The notes under the pieces are model-generated. The model searched no databases and was not told the origin of the DNA. It was given only the letters and a program-made list of their open reading frames with translations. A stretch of 64,000 nt of DNA, from positions 2,522,269-2,586,268 of the forward strand of contig NZ_CP031320.1 in NCBI RefSeq assembly GCF_003355155.1, in the 5' to 3' direction. The DNA comes from Streptomyces armeniacus. GTDB lineage: Bacteria; Actinomycetota; Actinomycetes; Streptomycetales; Streptomycetaceae. Numbering within the stretch: position 1 is the stretch's first letter; every line of letters begins with the position of its first letter. Made by a program: the position numbers and the translations under genes. Of the stretch, positions 18,732 through 28,130 are shown piece by piece.

Positions 18732-19847
18732 GTGGCAGTCGTCGATGTATCCGAAGAACTGAAGTCCCTCTCCTCCACCATGGAGTCGATCGAGGCCGTC
18801 CTCGACCTGGACAGGATGAGGGCCGATGTCGCCGTGCTCGAGGAGCAGGCCGCGGCCCCGGACCTGTGGGACGACATCGAGAACGCGCAGAAGGTGACCA
18901 GCCGGCTGTCGTATCTGCAGGGGCAGCTGCGCCGGGCCGAGGAGCTGCGTTCCCGCATCGACGACCTCGAGGTGCTGTTCGAGCTCGCCGAGAGCGAGGA
19001 CGACGCCGACGCGCGCAGCGAGGCGGACACGGAGCTGGCCTCCGTGCGCAAGGCGGTCGAGGAGCTGGAGGTCCGTACGCTGCTGTCCGGCGAGTACGAC
19101 CCGCGGGAGGCCGTCGTCAGCGTCCGCGCGGAGGCGGGCGGCGTGGACGCCGCGGACTTCGCGGAGCAGCTGATGCGGATGTATCTGCGCTGGGCGGAGC
19201 GCAAGGGCTATCCGACGGAGGTCTTCGACATCAGCTACGCGGAGGAGGCGGGCATCAAGTCCGCGACCTTCGCCGTGAAGGCGCCGTACGCGTACGGGAC
19301 GCTCTCCGTCGAGCAGGGCACGCACCGGATGGTGCGGATCTCGCCGTTCGACAACCAGGGCCGCCGCCAGACGTCGTTCTCCGGCGTCGAGGTGCTGCCC
19401 GTCGTCGAGCAGACCGACCACATCGACATCCCGGAGAACGAGCTGCGGATCGACGTCTTCCGCTCCTCCGGTCCCGGCGGCCAGTCCGTCAACACCACGG
19501 ACTCGGCGGTGCGCATGACGCACATCCCGACCGGCATCGTCGTCTCCTGCCAGAACGAGAAGTCGCAGATCCAGAACCGCGCCGCCGCCATGCGCGTCAT
19601 GCAGAGCCGCCTCCTCGCGCACCGCCGCCAGGAGGAGCAGGCCAAGATGGACGCGCTGAAGGGCGACGGGGGCAACTCCTGGGGCAACCAGATGCGTTCG
19701 TACGTCCTGCACCCGTACCAGATGGTCAAGGACCTGCGGACGGAGTACGAGGTCGGCAACCCGCAGTCCGTGCTCGACGGCGACATCGACTCGTTCCTCG
19801 AGGCGGGCATCCGCTGGCGCAAGCAGCAGGAGCAGTCGGACGACTGA
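18732..19847 (+). CDS. prfB: Peptide chain release factor 2
   Basis: Recognises UGA and UAA stop codons and triggers peptidyl-tRNA hydrolysis; 371 residues, normal length. The GGQ motif is in [20 protein letters not shown] and the RF2 codon-recognition tripeptide SPF is in [12 protein letters not shown]. The start GTG opens [13 protein letters not shown], the usual actinobacterial N-terminus; an in-frame longer reading is less likely. There is no internal in-frame UGA, so the autoregulatory frameshift known from E. coli is absent. Upstream spacing from the kinase gene is 108 bp. Confidence 0.97.
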   Translation: MAVVDVSEELKSLSSTMESIEAVLDLDRMRADVAVLEEQAAAPDLWDDIENAQKVTSRLSYLQGQLRRAEELRSRIDDLEVLFELAESEDDADARSEADTELASVRKAVEELEVRTLLSGEYDPREAVVSVRAEAGGVDAADFAEQLMRMYLRWAERKGYPTEVFDISYAEEAGIKSATFAVKAPYAYGTLSVEQGTHRMVRISPFDNQGRRQTSFSGVEVLPVVEQTDHIDIPENELRIDVFRSSGPGGQSVNTTDSAVRMTHIPTGIVVSCQNEKSQIQNRAAAMRVMQSRLLAHRRQEEQAKMDALKGDGGNSWGNQMRSYVLHPYQMVKDLRTEYEVGNPQSVLDGDIDSFLEAGIRWRKQQEQSDD

Positions 19848-20094
19848 CCCGTACGGTCCGTACGGCCGGCAGGGCCGCGTGCGCCCGTACGGGCGCGAGG
19901 TCTCCGAGCGGTAACGATTGCACCCGTTCCGTCCGTGCCAGAGGTCTGGCCCGGTGACGCGGCGCAGGCCCCGGCTCTGCCCCCGGAAGACCGCTCTGAC
20001 GTGCAAGTCCGTGCTGCCCGCGAGTGGTTGACGTGCGTACGGGCGGTCGGTAGGCATGGGGCGTCCGTCAGCAGGTCACCCGAGGAGGCCGCAC

Positions 20095-22119
20095 GTGTCA
20101 GGGACGAACCACGTGGCAGGGACGCACGCGGAACGGCGCGCGCGGCGCCGCATGACCTGCGCCGGCGCGGGTGTCGCGGCGGCCGCGCTGCTCGCGCCGC
20201 TGCTGGCGGCGGGCCCCGCGGCGACCGCGGAACGCGAACCGGACTCGCTGCAGGGGGCGTTCGCGCGGGCGGCGGAGCGGCACGACGTGCCGGTCAGCGT
20301 GCTGCTCGGGGTGTCGTACCTCCAGTCGCGCTGGGACGGGCACCGGGGCGCGGCGAGCGTGTCGGGCGGTTACGGCCCGATGCACCTCACGGATGCCCGT
20401 ACGGCGCTCGCCTCGGAAGGCCGCAAGGCCGGGGACCACCACGCCGGAGCGGCGGAGGACCCGCGCGGCGACACGCAACGGCCGCTGTCCGTACGGGAGT
20501 CCGCGCGCGCGGACTCGGACGCCGCGGCGGGAGACGTGCCGCGGCGGCTGCGTACGCTCCCGGAGGCGGCGCGGCTGACCGGGCTGCCGCAGGAGGAGCT
20601 GCGGGAGGAGCCCGCGGCGAACATCGAGGGCGGCGCCGCGCTGCTGGCCGCCGCGCAGCGGAAGCTGGGGCTGCCGCTCAGTGGCGACCCCGCCGACTGG
20701 TACGGCGCGGTGGCCGGTTACGCGCACGCCGCCGACGCCGCCACCGCCGCCGTCTACGCGGGCGACGTCTTCGACGTCATCACCGACGGCGCCGCGCGCA
20801 CCACCGACTCCGGGCAGCGCGTGACCCTCGCCGCGCACCCCGGACTGCGGCCCGAGACCTCGCAGGTGCGCAAGCTCGGCCTGCGTGAGGGGCAGCGCGA
20901 CCCGAAGCTGGAGTGCCCGCGGAGCATCTCCTGCGAGTGGATCCCGGCGCCGTACGAGGAGTGGAAGGACGAGGAGGGCGAGCCCGACTACGGCAACCAC
21001 GACAAGGCCGACCGGCCGCGCGCCCCGCGCATCGACTCGATCGTCGTGCACGACACCGAGGAGACGTACGAGCGGACCCTCGACCTCGTCCAGGACCGGG
21101 AGTACGTCTCCTGGCACTACACCCTGCGTTCCTCGGACGGCCACGTCGCGCAGCACGTGCCGACGGAGGACGTGGCGTGGCACGCGGGCAACTGGTACGT
21201 CAACTCCGGTTCCGTCGGCCTGGAGCACGAGGGCTTCCTGACGGCGCCCGACGCCTGGTACACGGAGGCGATGTACCGCGCGTCGGCACGGCTGGTGCGC
21301 CATCTGGCACGCACGTACGACATCCCGCTGGACCGGCAGCACATTCTCGGCCACGACAACGTGCCCGGCACGCTGCCCTCGACCATCCCCGGCATGCACA
21401 CCGACCCCGGCCCGTACTGGGACTGGCAGCACTACTTCGCGCTGATGGGCAAGGAGTTCGAGGCCACCGGCGGCCGGGACTCGGGGCTGCTCACCATCCG
21501 CCCGGACTACGACCGGAACCAGCCCGTCTACACCGGGTGCGAGACGGCCGGGGAGCCCTGCCCCGCGCACGGTTCCACCGCCGTACGCCTGCACACCGCG
21601 CCGCGCTCCGACGCGCCCCTCGTGCCCGACGCCGGCCTGCACCCCGACGGCAGCCCGTCCACGACCGGCGTCAACGACACCGGGGCGCGGGCCTCCACCG
21701 GTCAGCAGTACGCGGTGGCAGGCCGCGAGGGCGACTGGACCGCGATCTGGTACCTGGGCCGGAAGGCGTGGTTCCACAACCCGCGCAAGCAGCCCACCGC
21801 CGTACCGGCCTCGGGCTCCGTGGTCACGCCCGCGCCCGGCAAGGACAGCGTGCCGGTCTACGGGCGCGCGTACCCCGAACCGGACGCGTACCCGGAGGGC
21901 GTGCCCGTCCAGGACATCACGCCGCTGCCGTACGAGCTGTCCGCGGGCCAGTCGTACGCGGCCGGACTGCGCACCGAGGGCACGTACTTCTACGCGGTCA
22001 CGTTCGATCCGGCGCAGCATCGCGTGGTCCGCGGCGAAACCGCGTACTACCAGATCCAGTTCGGGCACCGGGTCGCGTTCGTGAAGGCCGACGACGTACG
22101 GGTGCGCCCCGCGCGGTGA
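20095..22119 (+). CDS. Secreted N-acetylmuramoyl-L-alanine amidase
   Basis: Exported peptidoglycan amidase, 674 residues. A signal peptide with several Arg and a long hydrophobic run (GAGVAAAALLAPLLAAG) ends near ATAERE. The first third resembles a lytic-transglycosylase-like or helical region (VSVLLGVSYLQSRWDG). The Amidase_2 / PGRP domain (about 325-460) has candidate zinc ligands: His in SIVVHDTEE, His in HILGHDN and the MHTDPG signature. The last ~190 residues show SH3-like features. The GTG start is preceded by GAGGAGG with 6-7 nt spacing. It follows prfB by 247 bp; a role in cell-wall remodelling is expected. Confidence 0.88.
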   Translation: MSGTNHVAGTHAERRARRRMTCAGAGVAAAALLAPLLAAGPAATAEREPDSLQGAFARAAERHDVPVSVLLGVSYLQSRWDGHRGAASVSGGYGPMHLTDARTALASEGRKAGDHHAGAAEDPRGDTQRPLSVRESARADSDAAAGDVPRRLRTLPEAARLTGLPQEELREEPAANIEGGAALLAAAQRKLGLPLSGDPADWYGAVAGYAHAADAATAAVYAGDVFDVITDGAARTTDSGQRVTLAAHPGLRPETSQVRKLGLREGQRDPKLECPRSISCEWIPAPYEEWKDEEGEPDYGNHDKADRPRAPRIDSIVVHDTEETYERTLDLVQDREYVSWHYTLRSSDGHVAQHVPTEDVAWHAGNWYVNSGSVGLEHEGFLTAPDAWYTEAMYRASARLVRHLARTYDIPLDRQHILGHDNVPGTLPSTIPGMHTDPGPYWDWQHYFALMGKEFEATGGRDSGLLTIRPDYDRNQPVYTGCETAGEPCPAHGSTAVRLHTAPRSDAPLVPDAGLHPDGSPSTTGVNDTGARASTGQQYAVAGREGDWTAIWYLGRKAWFHNPRKQPTAVPASGSVVTPAPGKDSVPVYGRAYPEPDAYPEGVPVQDITPLPYELSAGQSYAAGLRTEGTYFYAVTFDPAQHRVVRGETAYYQIQFGHRVAFVKADDVRVRPAR

Positions 22120-22387
22120 CGGTGACCAGGTGGGAGCGGTGCGGGGTGGTGGGGATGTCAGAAGCCTCACACTCCCTTCACCCGGGATCACTTGGCACTC
22201 GCTTGACGATGGTGTGAAAACTGGGAAAGCTGTTTGCTCGGCAGGCGTGTGACTGGGCGCGTGCGGGGCGGGGAAGAGCGCGGTGCCCGAAGGCGAACGA
22301 CAAGGACTGCGGCTCAACGTCTCTGCACGCGGTGGCCATTCACACAGCTGCCCCACTGATCGAGTATCTACTGGGGGTAGTTGGCAG

Positions 22388-23209
22388 ATGACCAATTCCA
22401 AGACGCGGCTGCGCGTTGCGCGGATCGCGGCCGGTGCGGTGTTCGCGGCCGGCGCCTCGCTCACCGCGGCGGGAGTGGCCCAAGCGGTCAGCCCGACCGA
22501 GAGCGCTGAGAAGACGGAGACGAAGGCGGCGAAGAGCGGCACGATCGTCGGTGTCACCACCGGCGGTGAGGACAGCGAGGGTTCCATCGTCGGCCTCATC
22601 GAGGGCAGCACCGGCGACGACGGCGGTTCGACGGGTGGTGACGACGGCGGCACCACGGGTGGTGACGACGGCGGCACGACCGGCGGCGACGACGGTGGCA
22701 CCACCGGCGGTGACGACGGCGGGAGCACGACCGACGGCGGTACGACCACGGATGGTGGCACGACCACCGACGGTGGCAGCACGACGGACGGTGGCACCAC
22801 GACCGACGGTGGCACGACCACCGACGGCGGGAGCACGACCGACGGCGGCAGCACCACGGACGGTGGCACGTCGGGCGGTGACGACGGCGGCACCACGGGT
22901 GGTGACGACGGCGGCACGACCGGCGGCGAGGAGCCGGCCACCATCGGCGGCGGCAGCACCGGCGGCGGCGAGGACGACACCCCCACCTGTGAGCTGGGCG
23001 AGTCCGAGGTGGACTGCTCCACCGGCGGCAACACCGACCCGGACGTGGGCGGCAGCGAGCCGGTCGGCCAGGAGAAGCCGAAGGACGAGCTGGCGGAGAC
23101 CGGTTCGGCCGAGACGACCTTCCTGCTGGTCGGCGCCGCAACCATGATCGCGGGCGGTGTCGGCTTCCGCGCCATGCCGCGCCTGATCAACCGCCGTACG
23201 GCCGCCTGA
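22388..23209 (+). CDS. Repeat-rich surface protein with LAETG sortase-like motif
   Basis: Precursor of 273 residues: signal peptide (RIAAGAVFAAGASLTAAGVAQA), about 35 residues, then a repeat region of about 110 residues made of DGGTTGG and TDGGTT units, an acidic segment with two Cys, and LAETG followed by a hydrophobic helix and an Arg-rich tail (PRLINRRTAA). LAxTG is the class E sortase recognition motif known in actinobacteria, so cell-wall attachment is likely (inference). No sortase gene is in the window. The ATG at 22388 follows GGGGGTAG. A strong terminator lies just beyond the stop. Confidence 0.85.
   Translation: MTNSKTRLRVARIAAGAVFAAGASLTAAGVAQAVSPTESAEKTETKAAKSGTIVGVTTGGEDSEGSIVGLIEGSTGDDGGSTGGDDGGTTGGDDGGTTGGDDGGTTGGDDGGSTTDGGTTTDGGTTTDGGSTTDGGTTTDGGTTTDGGSTTDGGSTTDGGTSGGDDGGTTGGDDGGTTGGEEPATIGGGSTGGGEDDTPTCELGESEVDCSTGGNTDPDVGGSEPVGQEKPKDELAETGSAETTFLLVGAATMIAGGVGFRAMPRLINRRTAA
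22621..22935. repeat. Degenerate coding repeats, Asp-Gly-Thr-rich
   Basis: Short units around GGTGACGACGGCGGCAC and ACCGACGGTGGCAGC repeat through this segment. A 53-bp stretch at 22637-22689 recurs identically at 22877-22929, exactly 240 bp away, which points to duplication or slippage. The frame is kept throughout. Confidence 0.85.
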
Positions 23210-23235
23210 GGCCCGTACGCACCGCACGGAACAGC

Positions 23236-23273
23236 CCGAAGGGCCCGGAACGCTTTCGTTCCGGGCCCTTCGG
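23236..23273. terminator. Strong rho-independent-like terminator
   Basis: A 17-bp perfect stem (23236-23252 with 23257-23273, loop CTTT). No T-tract follows. It sits between the end of the surface-protein gene and the minus-strand small membrane gene, so it can stop transcription from both sides. Confidence 0.85.
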
Positions 23274-23402
23274 CTTGCCGCAAGCACGGGGGAACTCCGC
23301 TGGGTCACCGGTCAAGAACGGTGCGTGAGCAACGGGACGTACGCAACTGCGCCGCGTGAGCGGAACGGTGAACGCCGCGCGGCCTCAACAGCCGGGAGCG
23401 TG

Positions 23403-23597
23403 CTACGCCGTGGCCACCCGCTGGGCCACCACCGCGACCGCGATCAGGGCCAGCAGGAGTGCGATCAGCGCCGCCGGCGTGAGCGCGGCCAGCGGGCCGC
23501 CCTCCTGCATCCGGGCCCGGTGAGCGCGGCACACCGAGCAGCGGCCCTCACTGACGGGGCCTGCGCAGTTGGCACACACCAGTCGGTCGCATGTCAT
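23403..23597 (-). CDS. Small zinc-ribbon-like membrane protein, function unknown
   Basis: 64 residues. The N-terminal half has four Cys in CANCAGP and CSVCRAH spacing (CxxC pairs), suggesting a small zinc ribbon. The C-terminal half is one membrane helix (LAALTPAALIALLLALIAVAVVA). GAGGAGGAG lies just upstream of the ATG, so this is a genuine gene. I recall similar short proteins near ftsE in other streptomycetes but could not check. It is divergent from ftsE. Confidence 0.75.
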   Translation of the reverse strand: MTCDRLVCANCAGPVSEGRCSVCRAHRARMQEGGPLAALTPAALIALLLALIAVAVVAQRVATA

Positions 23598-23891
23598 GCG
23601 ATCTCCTCCTCAGTCGGCCAACGCCCTCGGTGGGTGATTCGTTCCCCAAGGCTCCCGCTTCCACTGTGCCAGGTGACGGCCCGGAACGCAGAGGGACAAC
23701 GCATACGTACACGCCCGTGACACCGGGCAGTCAATCGCCAGTGCCGGGAATATGCCTGTTCGCTCCGGCAGGAACCCACCTACACCGGACGCCGACTGCG
23801 CGGCCCGCACCCCTTCGCGTAGGGTCGCCCCACCGAGGGAGCCGCCGACGGCTCCCGATGTCCCTACCCAGGCCGACGTGGTGCAAAAACC

Positions 23892-24581
23892 GTGATCCGT
23901 TTCGACAACGTCTCAAAGTCCTACCCCAAGCAGAACCGCCCGGCCCTCCGCGACGTTTCGCTGGAGGTCGACCGCGGTGAGTTCGTGTTCCTGGTGGGTT
24001 CTTCCGGCTCCGGCAAGTCCACCTTCCTCCGGCTGCTGCTGCGCGAGGAGCGTGCGAGCCACGGCCAGGTACACGTCCTCGGCAAGGATCTGGCCCGCCT
24101 GTCGAACTGGAAGGTGCCGCAGATGCGCCGCCAGCTCGGCTGCGTCTTCCAGGACTTCCGGCTCCTGCCGAACAAGACGGTCGGTGAGAACGTCGCGTTC
24201 GCCCTCGAGGTCATCGGCAAGTCCCGCGGGCAGATCCGCAAGACCGTCCCCGAAGTCCTCGATCTCGTCGGGCTGGGCGGCAAGGACGACCGCATGCCCG
24301 GCGAGCTGTCCGGTGGTGAGCAGCAGCGCGTGGCCATCGCCCGCGCCTTCGTGAACCGTCCCATGCTCCTGATCGCCGACGAGCCCACGGGCAACCTCGA
24401 CCCGCAGACGTCCGTCGGCATCATGAAGCTGCTCGACCGGATCAACCGCACCGGTACGACCGTGGTGATGGCGACACACGACCAGCAGATCGTCGACCAG
24501 ATGCGCAAGCGCGTCATCGAACTCGAGCTGGGCCGACTCGTACGTGACCAGTCGCGCGGCGTTTACGGCTACCAGCACTAG
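23892..24581 (+). CDS. ftsE: Cell division ATP-binding protein FtsE
   Basis: Cytoplasmic ATPase of the FtsEX complex that activates peptidoglycan hydrolases through the membrane; 229 residues. Walker [10 protein letters not shown], signature [15 protein letters not shown], Walker [14 protein letters not shown] and H-loop MATHDQQIV. The GTG at 23892 opens [13 protein letters not shown], the usual N-terminus. ftsX follows 50 bp later. An FtsEX partner is usually a PcsB/RipC-like protein; the S41 protease downstream is not one. Confidence 0.97.
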   Translation: MIRFDNVSKSYPKQNRPALRDVSLEVDRGEFVFLVGSSGSGKSTFLRLLLREERASHGQVHVLGKDLARLSNWKVPQMRRQLGCVFQDFRLLPNKTVGENVAFALEVIGKSRGQIRKTVPEVLDLVGLGGKDDRMPGELSGGEQQRVAIARAFVNRPMLLIADEPTGNLDPQTSVGIMKLLDRINRTGTTVVMATHDQQIVDQMRKRVIELELGRLVRDQSRGVYGYQH

Positions 24582-24631
24582 TACCGGGCGAGGACCGCGC
24601 TCACGCAAGCAGGAACGCAGGAAAGGACGCC

Positions 24632-25543
24632 ATGCGCGCCCAGTTCGTACTGTCGGAGATCGGTGTCGGTCTCCGCCGCAATCTGACGATGACCTTCGCG
24701 GTGATCGTCTCGGTCGCCCTCTCACTGGCTCTGCTGGGGGGCTCGCTGCTCGCCCGGGACCAGGTGAGCACGATGAAGGGGTACTGGTACGACAAGGTCC
24801 AGGTGTCGATCTACCTCTGCAACAAGAACGACGCCGAGTCCGATCCCAACTGCGCCAAGGGCGCGGTGACGGAGGAGCAGAAGAAGCAGATCCTGGCCGA
24901 TCTCAAGGAACTCGAGATCGTCGACAAGGTCTACCACGAGTCCGCGGACGAGGCGTTCAAGCACTACAAGGAGCAGTTCAAGGACTCTCCGCTGGTGGAC
25001 TCGCTGACGCCGGACCAGATGCAGGAGTCGTACCGCGTCAAGCTGACGGACCCGACCAAGTTCAACGTCATCAACACCGCGTTCTCCGGGAGACAGGGGG
25101 TTCAGGAGGTCCAGGACCAGAAGGACCTGCTGGAGAACCTGTTCAATCTCCTGAACGGCATGAACGTCGCGGCGCTGTGTGTGATGGCTCTCATGCTCGT
25201 CGTCGCACTGCTCCTGATCATCAACACGGTGCGGGTCTCGGCGTTCAGCCGAAGGCGGGAAACCGGGATCATGCGGCTGGTCGGCGCGTCCGGGTTCTAC
25301 ATCCAGCTGCCGTTCATCCTGGAGGCCGCCATCGCGGGCCTCATCGGGGCGGGTTTTGCCTGCGTACTGCTGGTCGGCGGCAAGTACTTCCTGATCAACA
25401 ACTGGCTGCAGGAGAAGATCCCGCTCATCAACTTCATCGGCTGGGACGCGGTCGCGAAGGTGCTTCCTCTTATCCTCGCCGTCGGGATGCTGATGCCCGC
25501 CGTTGCAGCTTTCTTCGCCCTCCGCAAGTACCTCAAGGTGTGA
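24632..25543 (+). CDS. ftsX: Cell division protein FtsX
   Basis: Membrane subunit of FtsEX, 303 residues. It starts MRAQFVLSEIGVGLRRNLTM, with helix 1 at about 20-40, a large extracellular domain of about 130 residues rich in Asp, Glu and Lys (with two Cys near CNKNDAESDPNC), and three C-terminal helices. This arrangement is standard. ATG at 24632 lies after AGGAAAGGA. It is co-transcribed with ftsE. Confidence 0.96.
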   Translation: MRAQFVLSEIGVGLRRNLTMTFAVIVSVALSLALLGGSLLARDQVSTMKGYWYDKVQVSIYLCNKNDAESDPNCAKGAVTEEQKKQILADLKELEIVDKVYHESADEAFKHYKEQFKDSPLVDSLTPDQMQESYRVKLTDPTKFNVINTAFSGRQGVQEVQDQKDLLENLFNLLNGMNVAALCVMALMLVVALLLIINTVRVSAFSRRRETGIMRLVGASGFYIQLPFILEAAIAGLIGAGFACVLLVGGKYFLINNWLQEKIPLINFIGWDAVAKVLPLILAVGMLMPAVAAFFALRKYLKV

Positions 25544-25597
25544 CACAGGACGCGGGTGCCGTACGGACAACTGCCCTTATGGCACCCGCGTCTGGCT

Positions 25598-25603
25598 TAG
25601 ACT
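25598..25603 (+). promoter_or_regulatory. Candidate -10 element giving a leaderless transcript
   Basis: TAGACT ends 7 nt before the ATG of the S41 protease at 25611. Transcription would start at or next to the ATG. No Shine-Dalgarno precedes this ATG, consistent with leaderless translation. A -35 is not clear. Confidence 0.45.
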
Positions 25604-25610
25604 CCGGAAC

Positions 25611-26891
25611 ATGCCGGGCATGTGGAATTCCGCGCGGCCCCGCCGAATCCGCCGCGGGGCGGCCCTGACGATGGTCTTCGCGGGCGTCCTCGCGACGGGC
25701 GCCGCCACGGACTCGTGGAACGGCGAGTCGCACGGCTCCGCACCGGAGCCCGCCGACCGCGCGCTCGCCGGTACGTCCGGCGACACCGACGACTCGCACG
25801 CGGCGCGGCAGGCCGGAGAGGCGCGCGACGCCGATGCGGACGGAGCGGCCGAGCGGCTCGTCAGCCGCAGCGGCGACCGCTGGTCCGCCGCGTACACGGC
25901 GCGTGAGTACGCCGGACTGGAGCGGACGCTGGACGGCGAGTACGTCGGCATCGGCATCTCCGTCCGCCGCGCCATCGACAGCGCGGGCCGCCGTACGGTC
26001 GACGTGGCCCGGGTCCAGCCGGGCAGCCCCGCCGCCGAGGCCGGGATCCGCGCCGGGGACCGGCTGCACGCCGTCGACGGCACGGACGTGGACGAGCGGC
26101 CCGTCACCGAGGTCGTCGCCCTGCTGCGCGGCTCCGCCGAGGGCACCGCGGCGCGGGGCGGGAGCGGCAAGGACGACGCGGACGGGAACGGCAAGGACGA
26201 GGGCGGCAAGGACGAGGGCGGCGGCGAGGGCGCCGCGCCCGGCAGCCCCGTCGCGCTGGACCTCAGCCGGGACGGCCGCCGCTGGGAGGCGGACCTGGAA
26301 CGCGCCCGCCTCAAGGCCGGCACGGTCACCACGGACCGGGTGGCACCCCACGTCACCAAGATCAAGATCACCCGCTTCACGGAGGACTCCGGCGACGAGG
26401 TGCGCCGCGCCGTACGCGAGGTCCCCGACGGCGACGGCATCCTCCTCGACCTCCGCGGCAACTCGGGCGGCCTGGTCACCGAGGCTGCGGACGCCGCCGC
26501 CGCGCTGCTCGACGGCGGGCTGGTCGGCACGTACGACGACAACGGCACGCAGCGCGCCCTCTACGCCGAGCCGGGCGGCGACACCGAGGCACCCGTGGTC
26601 GTCCTGGTCGACGGCGGCACCATGAGCGCCGCCGAACTGGTCACCGGCGCGCTGCAGGACCGCGGCCGCGCCGTCGTGGTGGGCTCCCGTACCTTCGGCA
26701 AGGGCTCCGTCCAGGTGCCGCGCCAGATGTCCGACGGCTCCGTCGCCGAGCTGACCGTGGGTGACTACGCGACTCCGGCGGGGCGCGCCGTCCAGGAGGA
26801 CGGCCTGTCGCCGGACCTCGCCGTGCCGTCGAGCCGGGAGGCGGAGTCGCGGGCCCGTTCGGTATTGAGTGGCCTCGCGTCCGGGTCGTAG
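25611..26891 (+). CDS. S41-family carboxyl-terminal processing protease with PDZ domain
   Basis: Exported or membrane-anchored protease, 426 residues. An Arg-rich start ([10 protein letters not shown]) and hydrophobic run ([13 protein letters not shown]) form the signal or anchor. The PDZ domain covers about residues 115-190 (YVGIGISVR and [14 protein letters not shown]), interrupted by an Asp/Gly/Lys-rich insert of about 30 residues. The catalytic Ser lies in [10 protein letters not shown] and the Lys in RTFGKGSVQ. It cuts C-terminal tails of unknown substrates. It follows ftsX by 67 bp and precedes smpB; no Shine-Dalgarno at the ATG (see promoter entry). Confidence 0.92.
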   Translation: MPGMWNSARPRRIRRGAALTMVFAGVLATGAATDSWNGESHGSAPEPADRALAGTSGDTDDSHAARQAGEARDADADGAAERLVSRSGDRWSAAYTAREYAGLERTLDGEYVGIGISVRRAIDSAGRRTVDVARVQPGSPAAEAGIRAGDRLHAVDGTDVDERPVTEVVALLRGSAEGTAARGGSGKDDADGNGKDEGGKDEGGGEGAAPGSPVALDLSRDGRRWEADLERARLKAGTVTTDRVAPHVTKIKITRFTEDSGDEVRRAVREVPDGDGILLDLRGNSGGLVTEAADAAAALLDGGLVGTYDDNGTQRALYAEPGGDTEAPVVVLVDGGTMSAAELVTGALQDRGRAVVVGSRTFGKGSVQVPRQMSDGSVAELTVGDYATPAGRAVQEDGLSPDLAVPSSREAESRARSVLSGLASGS

Positions 26892-26908
26892 GGGAAAATA
26901 CCCTGGTT

Positions 26909-27388
26909 ATGGCTAAAGAGACGGGTCGAAAGATCATCGCGCAGAACAAGAAGGCGCGGCACGACTACCTGATTCTGGACACGTACGAGTGCGGGATCGT
27001 GCTGACCGGCACGGAGGTGAAGTCGCTGCGCCAGGGCCGTGCCTCCCTGGTGGACGGCTTCGCGCAGCTGGACGACGCCGAGGTCTGGCTGCACAACGTG
27101 CACATCGCCGAGTACTCGCAGGGCACCTGGACGAATCACAGCGCGCGGCGCAAGCGGAAGCTCCTCATGCACCGTTCGGAGATCGACAAGCTGATCGGCA
27201 AGACGAAGGAGACCGGCTACACGCTGGTCCCGCTGGCGCTGTACTTCAAGAACGGCCGCGCCAAGGTCGAGCTGGCGCTCGCCAAGGGCAAGAAGGAGTA
27301 CGACAAGCGGCAGGCCCTGCGCGAGAAGCAGGACCGCAGGGAGGCGGAGCGCGTCATCTCGGCGGTGAAGCGGAAGCAGCGGGCGTAG
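26909..27388 (+). CDS. smpB: SsrA-binding protein SmpB
   Basis: RNA-binding partner of tmRNA in ribosome rescue, 159 residues. Visible are [34 protein letters not shown], the [10 protein letters not shown] stretch and a Lys/Arg-rich C-terminal tail ([20 protein letters not shown]) that enters the ribosomal mRNA channel. Gene 17 bp after the S41 protease and 127 bp before ssrA. Confidence 0.97.
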   Translation: MAKETGRKIIAQNKKARHDYLILDTYECGIVLTGTEVKSLRQGRASLVDGFAQLDDAEVWLHNVHIAEYSQGTWTNHSARRKRKLLMHRSEIDKLIGKTKETGYTLVPLALYFKNGRAKVELALAKGKKEYDKRQALREKQDRREAERVISAVKRKQRA

Positions 27389-27397
27389 GCGCCTGGG

Positions 27398-27431
27398 CCC
27401 CCGCGTGAGGGGTGGCCCGCGCACGCGGGGG
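27398..27431 (+). terminator. Hairpin between smpB and ssrA
   Basis: CCCCCGCGTG (27398-27407) pairs with CACGCGGGGG (27422-27431). A second copy of CCCCCGCGTG at 27442-27451 can compete for the same 3' arm, so two alternative stems are possible. Confidence 0.5.
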
Positions 27432-27515
27432 AATAGGCTGGCCCCCGCGTGTGTTGATCACGTACGATGGCACTTGCGCCTGCTCCTCCGGGAGCCGGGC
27501 TTGTCAATTCAACAT

Positions 27516-27884
27516 GGGGATGATCGGTTTCGACAGCGGATGTCGAAGCAGGGGAAGCGAGCCGAGGAACGCGGCAATGATCTCGTTAACCATCTGCCGC
27601 AAAAAAATAATCGCCAATTCCAAGCGCGATTCCTTCGCCCTCGCTGCCTAAGTAGCGACTGGTGAAGTGCTGGCCCGGGGGTGTTCCCGACCCGGTGTCC
27701 GGCATCATCAAGGGGACTCACCGCGCAAGCCCGGTCACGGGGCCTGCCGGAACATCAAACAGTGACTGAGCCCGTCGGAGACTTGTCCGCGTGATCTCCG
27801 GGGCTGAGAAAATCGTAGCGGACTGCGCTCGGAGAAGCCCTCCTTCCGCTCCGTTGGACGCGGGTTCGATTCCCGCCATCTCCA
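27516..27884 (+). ncRNA. ssrA: tmRNA (transfer-messenger RNA)
   Basis: Rescues stalled ribosomes by trans-translation. The 5' end GGGGATGATCGGTTTCGAC and the 3' tRNA-like end GGTTCGATTCCCGCC are typical. Acceptor stem: GGGGATG pairs with CATCTCC (27877-27883), one G-U. The tag reading frame starts with the resume codon GCC at 27613 and encodes ANSKRDSFALAA, then TAA at 27649-27651. After the discriminator A the DNA reads CGA, so the terminal CCA is not encoded and must be added enzymatically. A run of A's just upstream of the tag is normal. The 5' and 3' ends are inferred from pairing. Confidence 0.96.
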
Positions 27885-27916
27885 CGAATGCGACAGGCGA
27901 CGTGTGCGCACGGAAA

Positions 27917-28117
27917 GCGTGGGCCGCGTCGCCTTCGTCGTTTGTGCGCGGCTTCGCCGCGCGGTGCGGGGGCTCCGCCACCCGCACCCCTGTGCGGGGC
28001 TTCGCCCCTGCCCCCGTCTCGGTGGGTGGGGGCGGGCGACGTGTGGGGCGGAAGGCGTGGGCCGCGTCGCCTTCGTCGTTTGTGCGCGGCTTCGCCGCGC
28101 GGTGCGGGGGCTCCGCC
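27917..28117. repeat. 63-bp direct repeat after ssrA
   Basis: Near-identical segments at 27917-27979 and 28055-28117, both beginning GCGTGGGCCGCGTCGCC and ending GCGGGGGCTCCGCC. Each contains a hairpin GCGCGGC-TTC-GCCGCGC (first copy 27946-27962), which may terminate ssrA in the first copy. No gene lies in the interval 27885-28130. Confidence 0.85.
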
Positions 28118-28130
28118 GCCGTTGCGGCCG

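Noticed and set aside
18732..19847. Programmed frameshift in prfB
   Set aside because: No early in-frame TGA and the frame runs straight through; actinobacterial prfB usually lacks the frameshift.
22621..22935. Possible CRISPR array
   Set aside because: Units are short, unequal, in frame and coding for Asp-Gly-Thr repeats; there are no unique spacers or cas genes.
27885..28117. att site of an element integrated in ssrA
   Set aside because: The last bases of ssrA are not repeated downstream, and there is no integrase gene in the window.
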